A DNA stretch of 64,000 nt, taken from the NCBI RefSeq assembly GCF_005221285.1, contig NZ_CP039886.1:124001-188000 (forward strand), in the 5' to 3' direction. The stretch comes from Neisseria flavescens (GTDB lineage: Bacteria > Pseudomonadota > Gammaproteobacteria > Burkholderiales > Neisseriaceae). A program made the translations under genes and the position numbers. The notes below the pieces were generated by a model that saw nothing but the letters and a program-made list of their open reading frames with translations, searched no databases and was not told the DNA's origin. Shown here one piece after another: positions 13,182 to 22,251 of this stretch (position 1 is its first letter; each line of letters opens with the position of its first letter).

Positions 13182-16100
13182 ATGTTTTATCTCTTTCAAT
13201 CCGACCGTTTGGAATCGCTTGCCGAAATGTGTGCGCGTATTCATCAGGCTTCGCCCTTGGATTCTGTATTGGCGCAGGAAGAAGTGGTGGTGCAGAGCCA
13301 GGGGATGCGGCGTTATCTGAATGTGTTTTTCGCGCGCGAACTCGGCGTGGCGGCGAATTTGAAGTTCAGCCTGCCTGCCGGTTTGGCGTGGCAGCTGATG
13401 CGCAAATTGGTTCCCGATGTGCCGCCGCTCAGTCCGTTTTCGCCTGAAGTCATGCGTTGGCGTTTGCTGGATTTGTTCCGCAGCGAAGTGTTTCAGACAG
13501 CACCGGAATACGAAAACGTGCGCCTGAAGCTGGAAAGTTATTTGCACAGCTCGGCATCGGCGGATTATCAGCTTGCCGGACAGATGGCGGATATTTTCGA
13601 CCAATATTTGGTGTACCGCCCGGATTGGATTGATGCGTGGCAGGCTGGGAAGCTGCTGGGTTTGGGCGATGATGAGGATTGGCAGGCGCGGCTGTGGCGT
13701 TATTTAGACGATGGCAGCCAATCTGCGCCGCACCGCGTGGCCTTGTGGGAAAAGCTGTTGGCGCAGTTGGATAAATCGGTCTTGCCGCAAAGGTTTTTTG
13801 TATTCGGTATTTCGACAATAGCGCCGATGTATTTGCAACTACTGCACCAAATTTCCAAGCATTGCGATGTGTTTGTGTTTGCGCTCAACCCGAGCAGCCA
13901 ATATTGGGGCGAGGTCATCGACGAGGCGCAGATTTTGAAAAGGGGCGATGAGGCGGATTTGTCGCAGGCAGGGCATCCGCTGTTGGCTTCTTTAGGCAAG
14001 CAGGGGCGCGATTTCTTTGATTTTCTGTCGGAAGTGGAAACCGAACAGGATATTCAGGTTTATGAAGAGGGAAAAGACGATACCTTGTTGCATTGCCTGC
14101 AAAACGATATCCAAAAGTTAATCATGCCGTCTGAACGCTTGTATCAACAGGAAGAAGGTGAAGTAGGCGTGCAGTCGGCTTTGGTTCAGGTTCACGATGC
14201 GGACGGCAATCCAGTGTGTGTCGAGCCGGACAAACTGTTGAATGACGGCTCCGTCAAAATCGTCGCAGCACACAGCCCTTTGCGCGAATTGCAGATTTTG
14301 AAAGAAGAGCTGTCGCTGGTGTTGCAAAATAATCCCGACTGGCAGCCGCACGATATTGCCGTGTTGACACCGAACATCGAGCCGTACAGCCCGTTTATCG
14401 AAGCCGTTTTTGGACAGGCGCATGCAGGCAGCCAGGCTTTGCCGTATTCGATTTCGGATGTGAAGCTCAGCCGCCGCCAGCCGTTACTGTATGCTTTGGC
14501 GCAAACTTTGGACTTGCTGGAAAGTCGGTTTGAAGTGGACAAGGTGCTGCCTTTGCTGGAAAGCCGGTTGGTGCTGCAACGTTTCGGTTTGAGCGAGGAA
14601 GATGTGCCGCTGCTGCATGAGACTGTTGCCGGATTGAATGTGCATTGGGGTTTGGACCAAACCATGCGCGACGGTAAAGACAACCTTTTTACTTGGCAGC
14701 AGGCGGTAGAGCGCTTGGCCTTGGGCTGGATGCTGCCCGAAGGCGGCAACGGCATGTGGCAGGGCGTGAGCGCGTGGCATAGCAACGTCAATCAGCTGGA
14801 CGTGTTCAGCGGTTTTGCCGAATTTGTCCGTACTTTGGCCGATATGGCGGCGCAATGGCAAGAGCCTGCCAATGTGGAAAGTTGGGTGCAGCGTTGCCAC
14901 GATTTGCTGGAGAAACTGTTTGCTCCGGATACGGACGACCAATACGCCAAGCAGCAGTTTGAGCAGGCTTTGGCGAAATGGCAGGAAGAGGCGCAGTTGG
15001 CCGAATTTGACGGATTGTTGCCGTGTAAAACCGTTATCCGCCATATCCGCCGCTTTTTGGACAGCGAAAGCCAAGCCGGATTTTTGAGCGGCGGTATCAC
15101 TTTTTGCAGTATGGTGCCGATGCGCAGCCTGCCGTTTAAAATGGTTTGCCTGTTGGGTTTGAATGACGGCGATTTTCCGCGCAATACCAAAGCAGCGGTG
15201 TTTGACCTGATTGCCAAACATCCGAAAAAAGGCGACCGCGCCCGCCGCGACGACGACCGTTATCTCTTCCTCGAAGCCTTAATCAGTGCGCGAGACATGC
15301 TGTATTTGTCTTATATCGGCCGCGATATACGCAATGATGCCGAGTTTGCGCCGTCCTCGTTAATCAGTGAGCTGCTGGATACCATTGCCGCCATGACGGG
15401 GAAAAGCGGACGCGAGTTGTCAGAGAAATGGGTGAAACATCATCCTTTGCAGGCGTTCTCACGCCGTTATTTCCAAAAGGACGCGCTTTCAGACGGCCTC
15501 TTCAGTGCGCGCCAAGATTACGCCGATGCGTTAAATCAACCGCAAGCGGAAGCGCAGCCGTTTTTCCTTGAGGCCTTAAGTCAGGAAGAACCGGGCAAAA
15601 CCATTCACCAGGGCGAGCTTGTCAGTTTTTGGCGTAACCCTGTCAAAGTTTGGCTGAAGAAAAATTTAAGCTGGGGTCAGCCGTATCTGGACGGCGCATG
15701 GGAGTCTGCCGAACCGTTTGAGCCGCAACATGAAGGTCGGATTGCCGATGCCTATTTGGATGCGCGGCGCAAAGGGGAAGATTTTGAAGATACGGCCATT
15801 CGGCTGAATGCCGAAAGCCTGATGCCGGTAGGCGAATTGGGCGGTTTGTGGCAGAAGCAGTATCAAGTATCTGCGAAAAACGTGGATGCCGAGCTGATAC
15901 GTAGTGACAAAAGGCCGTCTGAACCTTATGAAGAATCCTTTGACGACTTGGTGTTACAAGGCACCATCGGCAATCTTTACGAATGCGGCCGCATTGTGTT
16001 TCTAAACCAAAAAGACAATGCCCCCAACCGCATTGCCCGTTTGTTGGAGCATTTGATTTTTTGTGCCGTCGCCCCTAAATCCGTTGCAAACCGACAAACC

Positions 16101-16481
16101 CATATTGTCAGCTTGGGGCAGACTGAAACCTATGCCGCCATCGGGCAACAAACAGCAAAAGAACTTTTGAAAGAATGGCTGGTATATTTCCGAATCGGAC
16201 AAAATACCCCCTTGCCGTTTTTTGCCAAAACCAGTCTTGCCGCTGCGGAAGAGTACAACAAGAAAGAGGATTGGGATGCTGCCTTGAGAAAAGCCCATGA
16301 TGTTTTTAACGGCAATAAAATGAGCAAAGGGCAGAAGGAATATACCGAAGTGAAGCTGGTGTTTGGCCATTCGGAAGAATCGCCTCTTGATGAGCCGCTA
16401 TTTGAAAACCTCGTCGTCAATCTGCTTGTGCCGCTTTTGAACGGCGTGGCAGGGAAAACCGATACAACAGAACAGGAGTAA
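13182..16481 (+). CDS. recC: Exodeoxyribonuclease V gamma subunit (RecC)
   Basis: 1099 residues, close to the E. coli RecC length. RecC is the Chi-recognising, pin-bearing subunit of the RecBCD helicase-nuclease that processes double-strand ends for RecA. The N-terminus MFYLFQSDRLESLAEMC and the internal VQSQGMRRYLNVFFARELGV and KMVCLLGLNDGDFPRN are typical of the family. RecB and RecD are not beside it; neisserial recBCD genes are dispersed. It ends 3 bases before the next gene, so the two are probably cotranscribed. Confidence 0.95.
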   Translation: MFYLFQSDRLESLAEMCARIHQASPLDSVLAQEEVVVQSQGMRRYLNVFFARELGVAANLKFSLPAGLAWQLMRKLVPDVPPLSPFSPEVMRWRLLDLFRSEVFQTAPEYENVRLKLESYLHSSASADYQLAGQMADIFDQYLVYRPDWIDAWQAGKLLGLGDDEDWQARLWRYLDDGSQSAPHRVALWEKLLAQLDKSVLPQRFFVFGISTIAPMYLQLLHQISKHCDVFVFALNPSSQYWGEVIDEAQILKRGDEADLSQAGHPLLASLGKQGRDFFDFLSEVETEQDIQVYEEGKDDTLLHCLQNDIQKLIMPSERLYQQEEGEVGVQSALVQVHDADGNPVCVEPDKLLNDGSVKIVAAHSPLRELQILKEELSLVLQNNPDWQPHDIAVLTPNIEPYSPFIEAVFGQAHAGSQALPYSISDVKLSRRQPLLYALAQTLDLLESRFEVDKVLPLLESRLVLQRFGLSEEDVPLLHETVAGLNVHWGLDQTMRDGKDNLFTWQQAVERLALGWMLPEGGNGMWQGVSAWHSNVNQLDVFSGFAEFVRTLADMAAQWQEPANVESWVQRCHDLLEKLFAPDTDDQYAKQQFEQALAKWQEEAQLAEFDGLLPCKTVIRHIRRFLDSESQAGFLSGGITFCSMVPMRSLPFKMVCLLGLNDGDFPRNTKAAVFDLIAKHPKKGDRARRDDDRYLFLEALISARDMLYLSYIGRDIRNDAEFAPSSLISELLDTIAAMTGKSGRELSEKWVKHHPLQAFSRRYFQKDALSDGLFSARQDYADALNQPQAEAQPFFLEALSQEEPGKTIHQGELVSFWRNPVKVWLKKNLSWGQPYLDGAWESAEPFEPQHEGRIADAYLDARRKGEDFEDTAIRLNAESLMPVGELGGLWQKQYQVSAKNVDAELIRSDKRPSEPYEESFDDLVLQGTIGNLYECGRIVFLNQKDNAPNRIARLLEHLIFCAVAPKSVANRQTHIVSLGQTETYAAIGQQTAKELLKEWLVYFRIGQNTPLPFFAKTSLAAAEEYNKKEDWDAALRKAHDVFNGNKMSKGQKEYTEVKLVFGHSEESPLDEPLFENLVVNLLVPLLNGVAGKTDTTEQE

Positions 16482-16484
16482 AGC

Positions 16485-16991
16485 ATGGCCGCTTATGCAG
16501 AATATTTGGATTTTGATACCGAAGAAGACAAATTGAAACAGCAGCAGCTCTATCAGGAAACCGAGCTGTCGGTGCAAACGGTAGCGGCGGTTAAAAAGAT
16601 CAGCCGTCCGCAAAACTGGCTGCTTGCCGCTGCGCCATATTGCCCAGATTGCCGCGTGTTTGTGCCATTTATTCAAAAAATGGCGGAGTTGAATCCCAAT
16701 ATCCGCATCAACTATATTGCCCGAAACGATTTTGACGATAGCAGCCGTTTTGAGAATCCGCGCCAACAGAAAATCGTCCGCGCCAATCAAAAAATCCCTG
16801 CGCTGTTTTTGATGGGTCATGAAGAAGCCGGGCCTGTATTTAACGAGTTTCCGCAAGTGGTGTTGAACCAAATTGCGGCAGATGAAACCCGTCGCACAGA
16901 ATTGCGCGATGCGTACCGTGTCGGCGAGTTTAATGCCGATATTGAGGCTCAGATTGTAGCGGCGTTGGCATGGGCAGAGCAGCGGTGTTGA
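16485..16991 (+). CDS. Thioredoxin-like family protein with CPDC motif
   Basis: 168 residues of a thioredoxin fold. The redox motif is CPDC in AAAPYCPDCRVFVPF (about 53-67) and the cis-Pro is in NQKIPALFLMG. There is no signal peptide, so it is likely cytoplasmic. Substrate is unknown; this family of small CPDC proteins is widespread in bacteria. Translation is probably coupled to recC, whose stop is 3 bases upstream. Confidence 0.82.
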   Translation: MAAYAEYLDFDTEEDKLKQQQLYQETELSVQTVAAVKKISRPQNWLLAAAPYCPDCRVFVPFIQKMAELNPNIRINYIARNDFDDSSRFENPRQQKIVRANQKIPALFLMGHEEAGPVFNEFPQVVLNQIAADETRRTELRDAYRVGEFNADIEAQIVAALAWAEQRC

Positions 16992-17051
16992 GCAGATATT
17001 GCTGGTGTGTGCGCCTATGTTTTGAGCTATTTTGATATTTTGCTTTGTAAT

Positions 17052-17089
17052 AAAAAGGCCGTCTGAAAAGATTTCAGACGGCCTTTTTT
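17052..17089. terminator. Bidirectional uptake-sequence terminator
   Basis: AAAAAGGCCGTCTGAAA faces TTTCAGACGGCCTTTTTT between the convergent thioredoxin-like gene and lapB; A and T runs flank both sides, so it can stop both transcripts. Confidence 0.85.
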
Positions 17090-17105
17090 GATACTTAACG
17101 CTTTA

Positions 17106-18275
17106 TCAAATCTCGATTTTATTCGGCGTAAAGGTTTGCCATTTATTGCAGGCCGGGCAGTGCCAGAAGAAGACTTGGGATTTGAAGTGGCAGTTGCGGC
17201 AGCGGTACATGACGCTTTTTTGCAGCTGGCGGCCGATAATGGAACGAATCATATCGGTATCGGCTTTCCACTCCGGATTCATATTGCTGAGTTTCAAACC
17301 AAGCAGGCGGTACACGCCGTTGAGGTCGGGTTTTTGGCGGACGAGTTCGACAGCGATTTGCGCCGCTTCGGTTTCGCCTTTGAGCAACAGGGCCTTTTCG
17401 TAGATGACGTTGATCAGGTCAAGATCGGGGAAGGTCTGCATATAGCCGATGAGGCGGTTGAGGCCTTCTTCCTGCTTGCCTTGCGCGGCATAGGCCTCAT
17501 AGAGCTTCTCGCCGACCATGCTTAAATAGGCGTGGTTTTGCTGCTCGATGGCGGAATACGCTTCCACTGCGGCAGGGAAGTTGCCCTGACGGTATTCGAT
17601 GTCGCCGAGAATGATGTTGGCGCGCGTACATTTTTTGTTGGCTTCGAGTGCTTTGCCGATGTTGTAGCGTGCGGTGTCGAAGTTGGATTTGAACAGCGCG
17701 GCTTGGGCGATTTCGCAATAGAACTGGGCGATTTCAAACTGGTAGGTCTGTTCGTCATGGCTCAAGAGCTGTGCCATTTCGATGGCTTTTTCCCAGTCGC
17801 GGTCTTGTTGGTAGATGCTCAAAAGGTGTTGGCGGGCTTCGCGTGCCATATCGCCTTCCTGCAAGCCGAGGAAGATTTGTTCGGCACGGTCCACCAAGCC
17901 TGCGCTTTGGTAGTTTTGTGCCAATTCAAAAAGCACGCGCGCGCGTTTTTCGTTGACTGTGTCGGGCGAATCGAGCAGGGCGCGGTGCATATTGATGGCT
18001 TTGTCGTTTTCGCCGCGCTGACGGTAGAGCTTGCCCAAAGTCAGATTTAAGTCGTATGACTGTGGCTGTTGGTCAATCACTTCCGCCAATTCGCGCGCGG
18101 CACGGCCGCTGTTGCGGTCAACGAGGGCGTCAAGGCTTTTGTAAAACCCTGCCGGTATGCTTTTTGCCTGCTTCAACACGGTCTTCATATCCACGCGGGC
18201 GGCAAACCAGCCCATAGCGAAGAAAACGGGCAAAAGGATAATCGGCAGCAGGATAATCCATAATTCGTTGTCCAT
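17106..18275 (-). CDS. lapB: LapB (YciM) lipopolysaccharide assembly regulator
   Basis: 389 residues. LapB is an inner-membrane-anchored TPR protein that, in E. coli, presents LpxC to FtsH and so controls lipopolysaccharide synthesis. An N-terminal membrane helix (about 5-24) is followed by tandem TPRs. A C-terminal rubredoxin-like metal site has CRNC and CPAC, about 14 residues apart. The start at MDNELW is preferred to an in-frame ATG 39 bases upstream, because MDNELW matches the family and leaves a gap after lapA. Confidence 0.94.
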   Translation of the reverse strand: MDNELWIILLPIILLPVFFAMGWFAARVDMKTVLKQAKSIPAGFYKSLDALVDRNSGRAARELAEVIDQQPQSYDLNLTLGKLYRQRGENDKAINMHRALLDSPDTVNEKRARVLFELAQNYQSAGLVDRAEQIFLGLQEGDMAREARQHLLSIYQQDRDWEKAIEMAQLLSHDEQTYQFEIAQFYCEIAQAALFKSNFDTARYNIGKALEANKKCTRANIILGDIEYRQGNFPAAVEAYSAIEQQNHAYLSMVGEKLYEAYAAQGKQEEGLNRLIGYMQTFPDLDLINVIYEKALLLKGETEAAQIAVELVRQKPDLNGVYRLLGLKLSNMNPEWKADTDMIRSIIGRQLQKSVMYRCRNCHFKSQVFFWHCPACNKWQTFTPNKIEI

Positions 18276-18285
18276 ATCGGCTTTC

Positions 18286-18600
18286 TTAAGGCTGTTTGGC
18301 AGATTCGGCAGCATTTTGTGCCGGCGGTGCAGTCAATTCCTGTCCGCTCAAGCGCGCACTTTTCTTCACTTCGGCACGCAGGCGGCTGTTTTCGCCGCGC
18401 AAGGACAGCAGCCGCCCGAACAGGGCAAACATTCCGCACACGATGCCGACGACAAACGCGCCGAACAAGACGACAATCAGCGGCAAATCGACACTCTGCC
18501 CCGGCAGGTAGGAAAAGGTAACGGCATCCGTATTAATGACGGCAAGCAGCAGGAAGAACAGCAGGATGATGATTTTGACGACGGTATAAATAAGTTTCAT
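18286..18600 (-). CDS. lapA: LapA (YciS) membrane protein
   Basis: 104 residues with two membrane helices (about 2-20 and 38-60) separated by the family stretch VTFSYLPGQSVDLPLIV, then a cytoplasmic basic coil and a Pro/Ala-rich tail. LapA works with LapB in lipopolysaccharide assembly. The start at MKLIYTVV is chosen over an in-frame ATG 39 bases upstream. It is 10 bases upstream of lapB. In other neisseriae ihfB would be expected upstream; here the divergent lic locus begins instead. Confidence 0.9.
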   Translation of the reverse strand: MKLIYTVVKIIILLFFLLLAVINTDAVTFSYLPGQSVDLPLIVVLFGAFVVGIVCGMFALFGRLLSLRGENSRLRAEVKKSARLSGQELTAPPAQNAAESAKQP

Positions 18601-18701
18601 ATGCGTTCCGCAGGTAAGACAGACGGGCGGCGCGCCCAAACGGTGCGGCAGCCGGATTGTGCAAGTTTAAACGATTTGGACGTTTCCGGATAGGGAAGCC
18701 G

Positions 18702-18730
18702 CTGACACGGGCAGTCCGCAATGCTAAAAT
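18702..18730 (+). promoter_or_regulatory. Possible promoter overlapping the licA 5' end
   Basis: CTGACA, 17 bases, TAAAAT. If this is the real promoter, transcription starts near 18737, after the first in-frame ATG (18721). The first ATG on the message would then be 18764, in a different frame. Confidence 0.4.
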
Positions 18731-19689
18731 ATGCAAAGACAAACTCCTCGCGCCGATACCAAAATGCCAAGCAACCAATCAATCAATCAATCGACAAAAT
18801 TGTAGGCTTTGCCCGAACCTGCCGCAAGCCTGGCGAAGTATTTGATTTTCTCACGCGCCACGCCGTCCCCTTCTCACCCATCGGGGGGATGACCAACCAA
18901 AATATCCTGCTGGATCTGCCCGGCGGGAAATTCGTCCTGCGCCTGCCTCATTCTGCCCGCGCCGCCTTAATCGACCGGGGGCACGAGGCGTTCAACAATG
19001 ATGTGGCGTACCGCGCCGGTTTGAATGTGGAAACGCCCGTTTTGGATGTACGAAGCGGCGTAAAGCTGACGCGTTATCTGGAAAATGCCGCGCCCTTAAA
19101 TCAAACGCAACTGCAAGACGGACGCTGCCTGCGCCTGATTGCGGGCAACCTGCGCCGGCTGCACGGCGGAAACTTCGCCTTCCGCAACACATTCAATGCC
19201 TTTGACGCATTCCGCCGGTATTTTTCCTTATTGCAGGACAAGGATTTGTTCCTGAAGGCGGACGCGCGTATGGACAGGCTCGCGGATGCTTTTTGGCGGC
19301 TGGAAGGCGTATGCCGGAAACTGCCCCTGCGCCCGTGCCACAATGATTTGGTACCGGAAAATATGCTGTTGCAGGGGGAGGGGCTGTTTTTTATCGATTG
19401 GGAGTATTCGGGTATGAACGACCCCTTGTTCGACCTTGCCGCCGTTATCGAGGAGGGGCGGATGCCGTCTGAAGCGGCAGACTGCCTGCTGGAAGCCTAT
19501 TTTGCCGGTGGGGCTTCAGACGGCATTTCGGCGCGGGACGCGGCGGCGCGCCTGACCATCCACCGTTTTTGCCAAAACGTGCTGTGGTTTTTGTGGACGA
19601 AGGTTAAAGAGGAACAGGGCGAAGATTTCGGCGGTTATGCGGCACGGCGGCTGGCGGCGGCGTTTGAACTGTCGGCGGTGCTGCCGTGA
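18721..19689 (+). CDS. licA: LicA choline kinase, phase-variable type
   Basis: 322 residues; phosphorylates choline as the first step of phosphorylcholine decoration of surface glycolipid. The kinase signature is CHNDLVPENML (about 205-215) followed by FFIDWEYSG and DLAAVIEE. The N-terminal region contains four CAAT units (18776-18791) encoding INQSI, as in Haemophilus licA, where repeat slippage turns expression on and off. With four units the frame from ATG 18721 is open (ON). ATGs at 18731 and 18764 lie in another frame that stops just after the tract. No strong ribosome-binding site precedes any of them. Two ATGCCGTCTGAA-type uptake sequences lie inside, inverted, at 19462 and 19515. Confidence 0.92.
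   Translation: MLKYAKTNSSRRYQNAKQPINQSIDKIVGFARTCRKPGEVFDFLTRHAVPFSPIGGMTNQNILLDLPGGKFVLRLPHSARAALIDRGHEAFNNDVAYRAGLNVETPVLDVRSGVKLTRYLENAAPLNQTQLQDGRCLRLIAGNLRRLHGGNFAFRNTFNAFDAFRRYFSLLQDKDLFLKADARMDRLADAFWRLEGVCRKLPLRPCHNDLVPENMLLQGEGLFFIDWEYSGMNDPLFDLAAVIEEGRMPSEAADCLLEAYFAGGASDGISARDAAARLTIHRFCQNVLWFLWTKVKEEQGEDFGGYAARRLAAAFELSAVLP
18776..18791 (+). repeat. CAAT tetranucleotide tract (4 units) in licA
   Basis: Four uninterrupted CAAT copies plus a trailing C inside the 5' coding region. Tetranucleotide tracts mediate slipped-strand phase variation of lic1 in Haemophilus; four units is short and may mutate rarely. Confidence 0.9.
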
Positions 19690-20567
19690 TGCGCGGCTAT
19701 CTGTTCGGAGCGGTCTCGGCGGTATTTTGGGCAGCTTCCGGCCTGTTGTTCGACCGTTTGCCGTTTGCGCGCGGCGCGGCATTCGGACAGATGGTTTTTT
19801 TGCTGTTTTTGATTGATTTGTGTTCTTTGTCGGCAGTGTGGGCGGGCTTGGGGAGCGGCGGGCGACCGGGGTTTCGCGGCGTTTTTTGGCGGCCCGTGTT
19901 GTCGGGGCTGCTTGGCGGGCCGGTCGGTATGTCGGCATACCTTTTGGGCATCCATTACCTGACGGTATATTACGCCGCGCCTTTATCGTCCCTGTTCCCC
20001 GTATTGGCGGCGGCTTTGTCGGCTTGGTTTTTAAAGGAACGCACGGGGACGGCGGCGCGTGCCGGTTTCGCGCTGGCGGTACTCTCTTCGGCGGGCTTGG
20101 CTGCGGATGCAGGCGGACGGGGCGGACTGAACGCTTTGGGCTTGGTTTGTATCGCAGTGTGCGTTTCGGGCTGGTCGCTCGAGGTTGTTTTGTCTGCCCG
20201 GACGATGCGTACGCTCTCCGGCCTTCAGGTTTATTGTTTGCGCCTGTGCGGATCGGTATGCGGCTACCTGCTGATCCTTGTCTGCCTGTCTGCCCGGGGG
20301 TTTTCTTTAAACCCCTCCGATTTTTACGACGCGCGCATCATCGGCATCATTGCCTTCGGCGCGTTGTCTTATGCCTGTTATTATCAGGCGATTTATCTGT
20401 TGAAACCCCTCAAGGCGATGGCTTTGAACATCACCTACCCTATTTGGGCGATGGTTTTGGGGTTCTTCGTTTACCGCCACCCGGTTCCGCCGTCCGCCAT
20501 AATATGGGCGGTTTTGTTGGGAACCGGCGCGGCATTGAGCCTGTATGGGCGGGAAGGTGAAATATGA
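19689..20567 (+). CDS. licB: LicB choline transporter (EamA/DMT type)
   Basis: 292 residues with about ten hydrophobic helices in two related halves, typical of drug/metabolite transporters. In lic1 loci LicB imports choline. The N-terminus RGYLFGAVSAVFWAASGLLF and the later TYPIWAMVLGFFVY fit. The ATG overlaps the licA stop as TGATG; a GTG one codon upstream is also possible. Its stop overlaps licC, so the operon is translationally coupled. Confidence 0.88.
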   Translation: MRGYLFGAVSAVFWAASGLLFDRLPFARGAAFGQMVFLLFLIDLCSLSAVWAGLGSGGRPGFRGVFWRPVLSGLLGGPVGMSAYLLGIHYLTVYYAAPLSSLFPVLAAALSAWFLKERTGTAARAGFALAVLSSAGLAADAGGRGGLNALGLVCIAVCVSGWSLEVVLSARTMRTLSGLQVYCLRLCGSVCGYLLILVCLSARGFSLNPSDFYDARIIGIIAFGALSYACYYQAIYLLKPLKAMALNITYPIWAMVLGFFVYRHPVPPSAIIWAVLLGTGAALSLYGREGEI

Positions 20568-21292
20568 ATGCCATTATTTTGGCGGCGGGGCTGGGCAGCC
20601 GCTTTAAAGAAATGACGCAAACCGTCCACAAAGCCCTTTTGGACATCTGCGGCACACCCAACCTCGAAAGGACGCTGTCCTTCCTGCGCGAAGCCGGCAT
20701 AAACAATATCGCCGTCGTGACCGGCCATTTGCACCGGCAATTCGATTATCTTCAAGAAAAATACGGCTGTATTTTGATTCACAACGAAAAATATCGGGAA
20801 TACAACAGCATCTATTCCTTTTCGCTGGCGCGTGATTTTTTCAACGGCTGCTACGTCATCGATGCCGACGTGGTGCTCGGGCGCAATATTTTTTTAAACC
20901 GCCCGCGGCACAGCACCTATTTTACCGTCGTCCGCGCCCGCACGCACAACGAATGGCTGCCCGTTTCAGACGGCACCGGACGGGTCGTCCGCATCGACAT
21001 CGGATCCCAACCCCGCCCCAGCCTGTCGGGCGTGTCTTATTGGACGGCGGAGGACTGCCGCACCGTCTTAAACCTGCTCGGTGCATACGCCGGCGCGGAA
21101 CGCTTGGAAAACCCCAAACTCTATTGGGACAACATCCCGATGGAACACCTTGGCAAACTGGACATCCGCACCGAGCTGCTCGGCAGCGGCGACATATTTG
21201 AAATGGACGACCAAGAAGACTACCGCGCCATCTTACGGCAACTCTCCCCCTTTAAAGAACGGCAATGCCCCGACACGCAAGGCGGTGCATAA
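20564..21292 (+). CDS. licC: LicC CTP:phosphocholine cytidylyltransferase
   Basis: 242 residues; makes CDP-choline from phosphocholine and CTP. The nucleotidyltransferase signature is AIILAAGLGSRFKEMTQ with the conserved HKAL (Lys) soon after. An acidic metal site follows in CYVIDADVVLG. It overlaps licB by ATGA. The gene is GC-rich relative to the following licD. Confidence 0.9.
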   Translation: MNAIILAAGLGSRFKEMTQTVHKALLDICGTPNLERTLSFLREAGINNIAVVTGHLHRQFDYLQEKYGCILIHNEKYREYNSIYSFSLARDFFNGCYVIDADVVLGRNIFLNRPRHSTYFTVVRARTHNEWLPVSDGTGRVVRIDIGSQPRPSLSGVSYWTAEDCRTVLNLLGAYAGAERLENPKLYWDNIPMEHLGKLDIRTELLGSGDIFEMDDQEDYRAILRQLSPFKERQCPDTQGGA

Positions 21293-21365
21293 AACGCGCC
21301 CCTGCTGTATTGCCCGATGGGTTTGCCGCTGCGGATGACGGCGTTTCAACCGGAAAGGAATTTAG

Positions 21366-22169
21366 ATGAAAAAACTGACACTCAGAGAACAACAGCTTGT
21401 CTGCCTCGACATTCTGGACGATTTCCACGCCCTGTGCGAACGGCACGGCATCCGCTATTCGCTCGGCGGCGGCACACTGATCGGCGCGATACGCCACCAA
21501 GGCTTCATCCCTTGGGACGACGACATCGACGTTTATATGCACTTCGACGAATACCAAAAATTTGTCGGTGTCTGGCAGAAAACCGCGCACCCGCACTATT
21601 TTTTGGAAACCATCGAAGACATACGCGCCCGGCACAGCGGAGAAATAGCAAAAATCTTTGATCCCCGTGCGGAACTCATCGACGCATACGGCAAAAAAAG
21701 CCCTTTATTTATCGACATTTTCATTTATGACGGCGTACCTGACGAACCAAAAACCATTTTCCGTATGATGAAAAGACACCGCCGCATCAAGCTGCGTTTT
21801 TCTTCCTGCAAAAAAAGGTGGCTGAGGGCAAAAGAAGGCAGCCTGAAACACAAAATTTTTGCCGTTTTAAGTCGTTTTCTGTTTGACAAAATGACAAAAA
21901 ACCTTCAGCAATTTCGAGCCGCCTATCCCATTCGGGAATGCGGTTTTATCGGCTTGGTTTTATCTGATTACGGCGGCTGGCAGAAATCCTATATGCCCAA
22001 AAAATATTTCGACAGCGTCGTCTATAAAACATTCGAGGGCAGGCAGTTTCAAGTGATGAACGGCTACCACGAACACCTGACGCAATATTACGGCGACTAT
22101 ATGCGGCTGCCGCCCGAAGAAGAACGGAAACCGCACCATACGTCCGAAGCATACCTGTTGTCCGAATGA
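21366..22169 (+). CDS. licD: LicD phosphocholine transferase
   Basis: 267 residues; moves phosphocholine from CDP-choline to a sugar of surface glycolipid. LicD hallmarks are GGGTLIGAIRHQGFIPWDDD (about 36-55), ending in the catalytic DDDID, and FIDIFIYDGVP. A Shine-Dalgarno-like GGAAAGGAA lies upstream. It is the last gene of the cluster, 73 bases after licC, with lower GC and more Lys than the preceding genes. Confidence 0.93.
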   Translation: MKKLTLREQQLVCLDILDDFHALCERHGIRYSLGGGTLIGAIRHQGFIPWDDDIDVYMHFDEYQKFVGVWQKTAHPHYFLETIEDIRARHSGEIAKIFDPRAELIDAYGKKSPLFIDIFIYDGVPDEPKTIFRMMKRHRRIKLRFSSCKKRWLRAKEGSLKHKIFAVLSRFLFDKMTKNLQQFRAAYPIRECGFIGLVLSDYGGWQKSYMPKKYFDSVVYKTFEGRQFQVMNGYHEHLTQYYGDYMRLPPEEERKPHHTSEAYLLSE

Positions 22170-22251
22170 GCGCGGCCGGGCAGATTGCCATCCGTCCCCG
22201 ATACGGATTAAAATGTCCGAGTGCATATCCGAACAAGAAAGGCTTTACATT

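Noticed and set aside
19686..19688. GTG start for licB
   Set aside because: The ATG three bases on gives the TGATG overlap typical of coupled genes; GTG remains possible.
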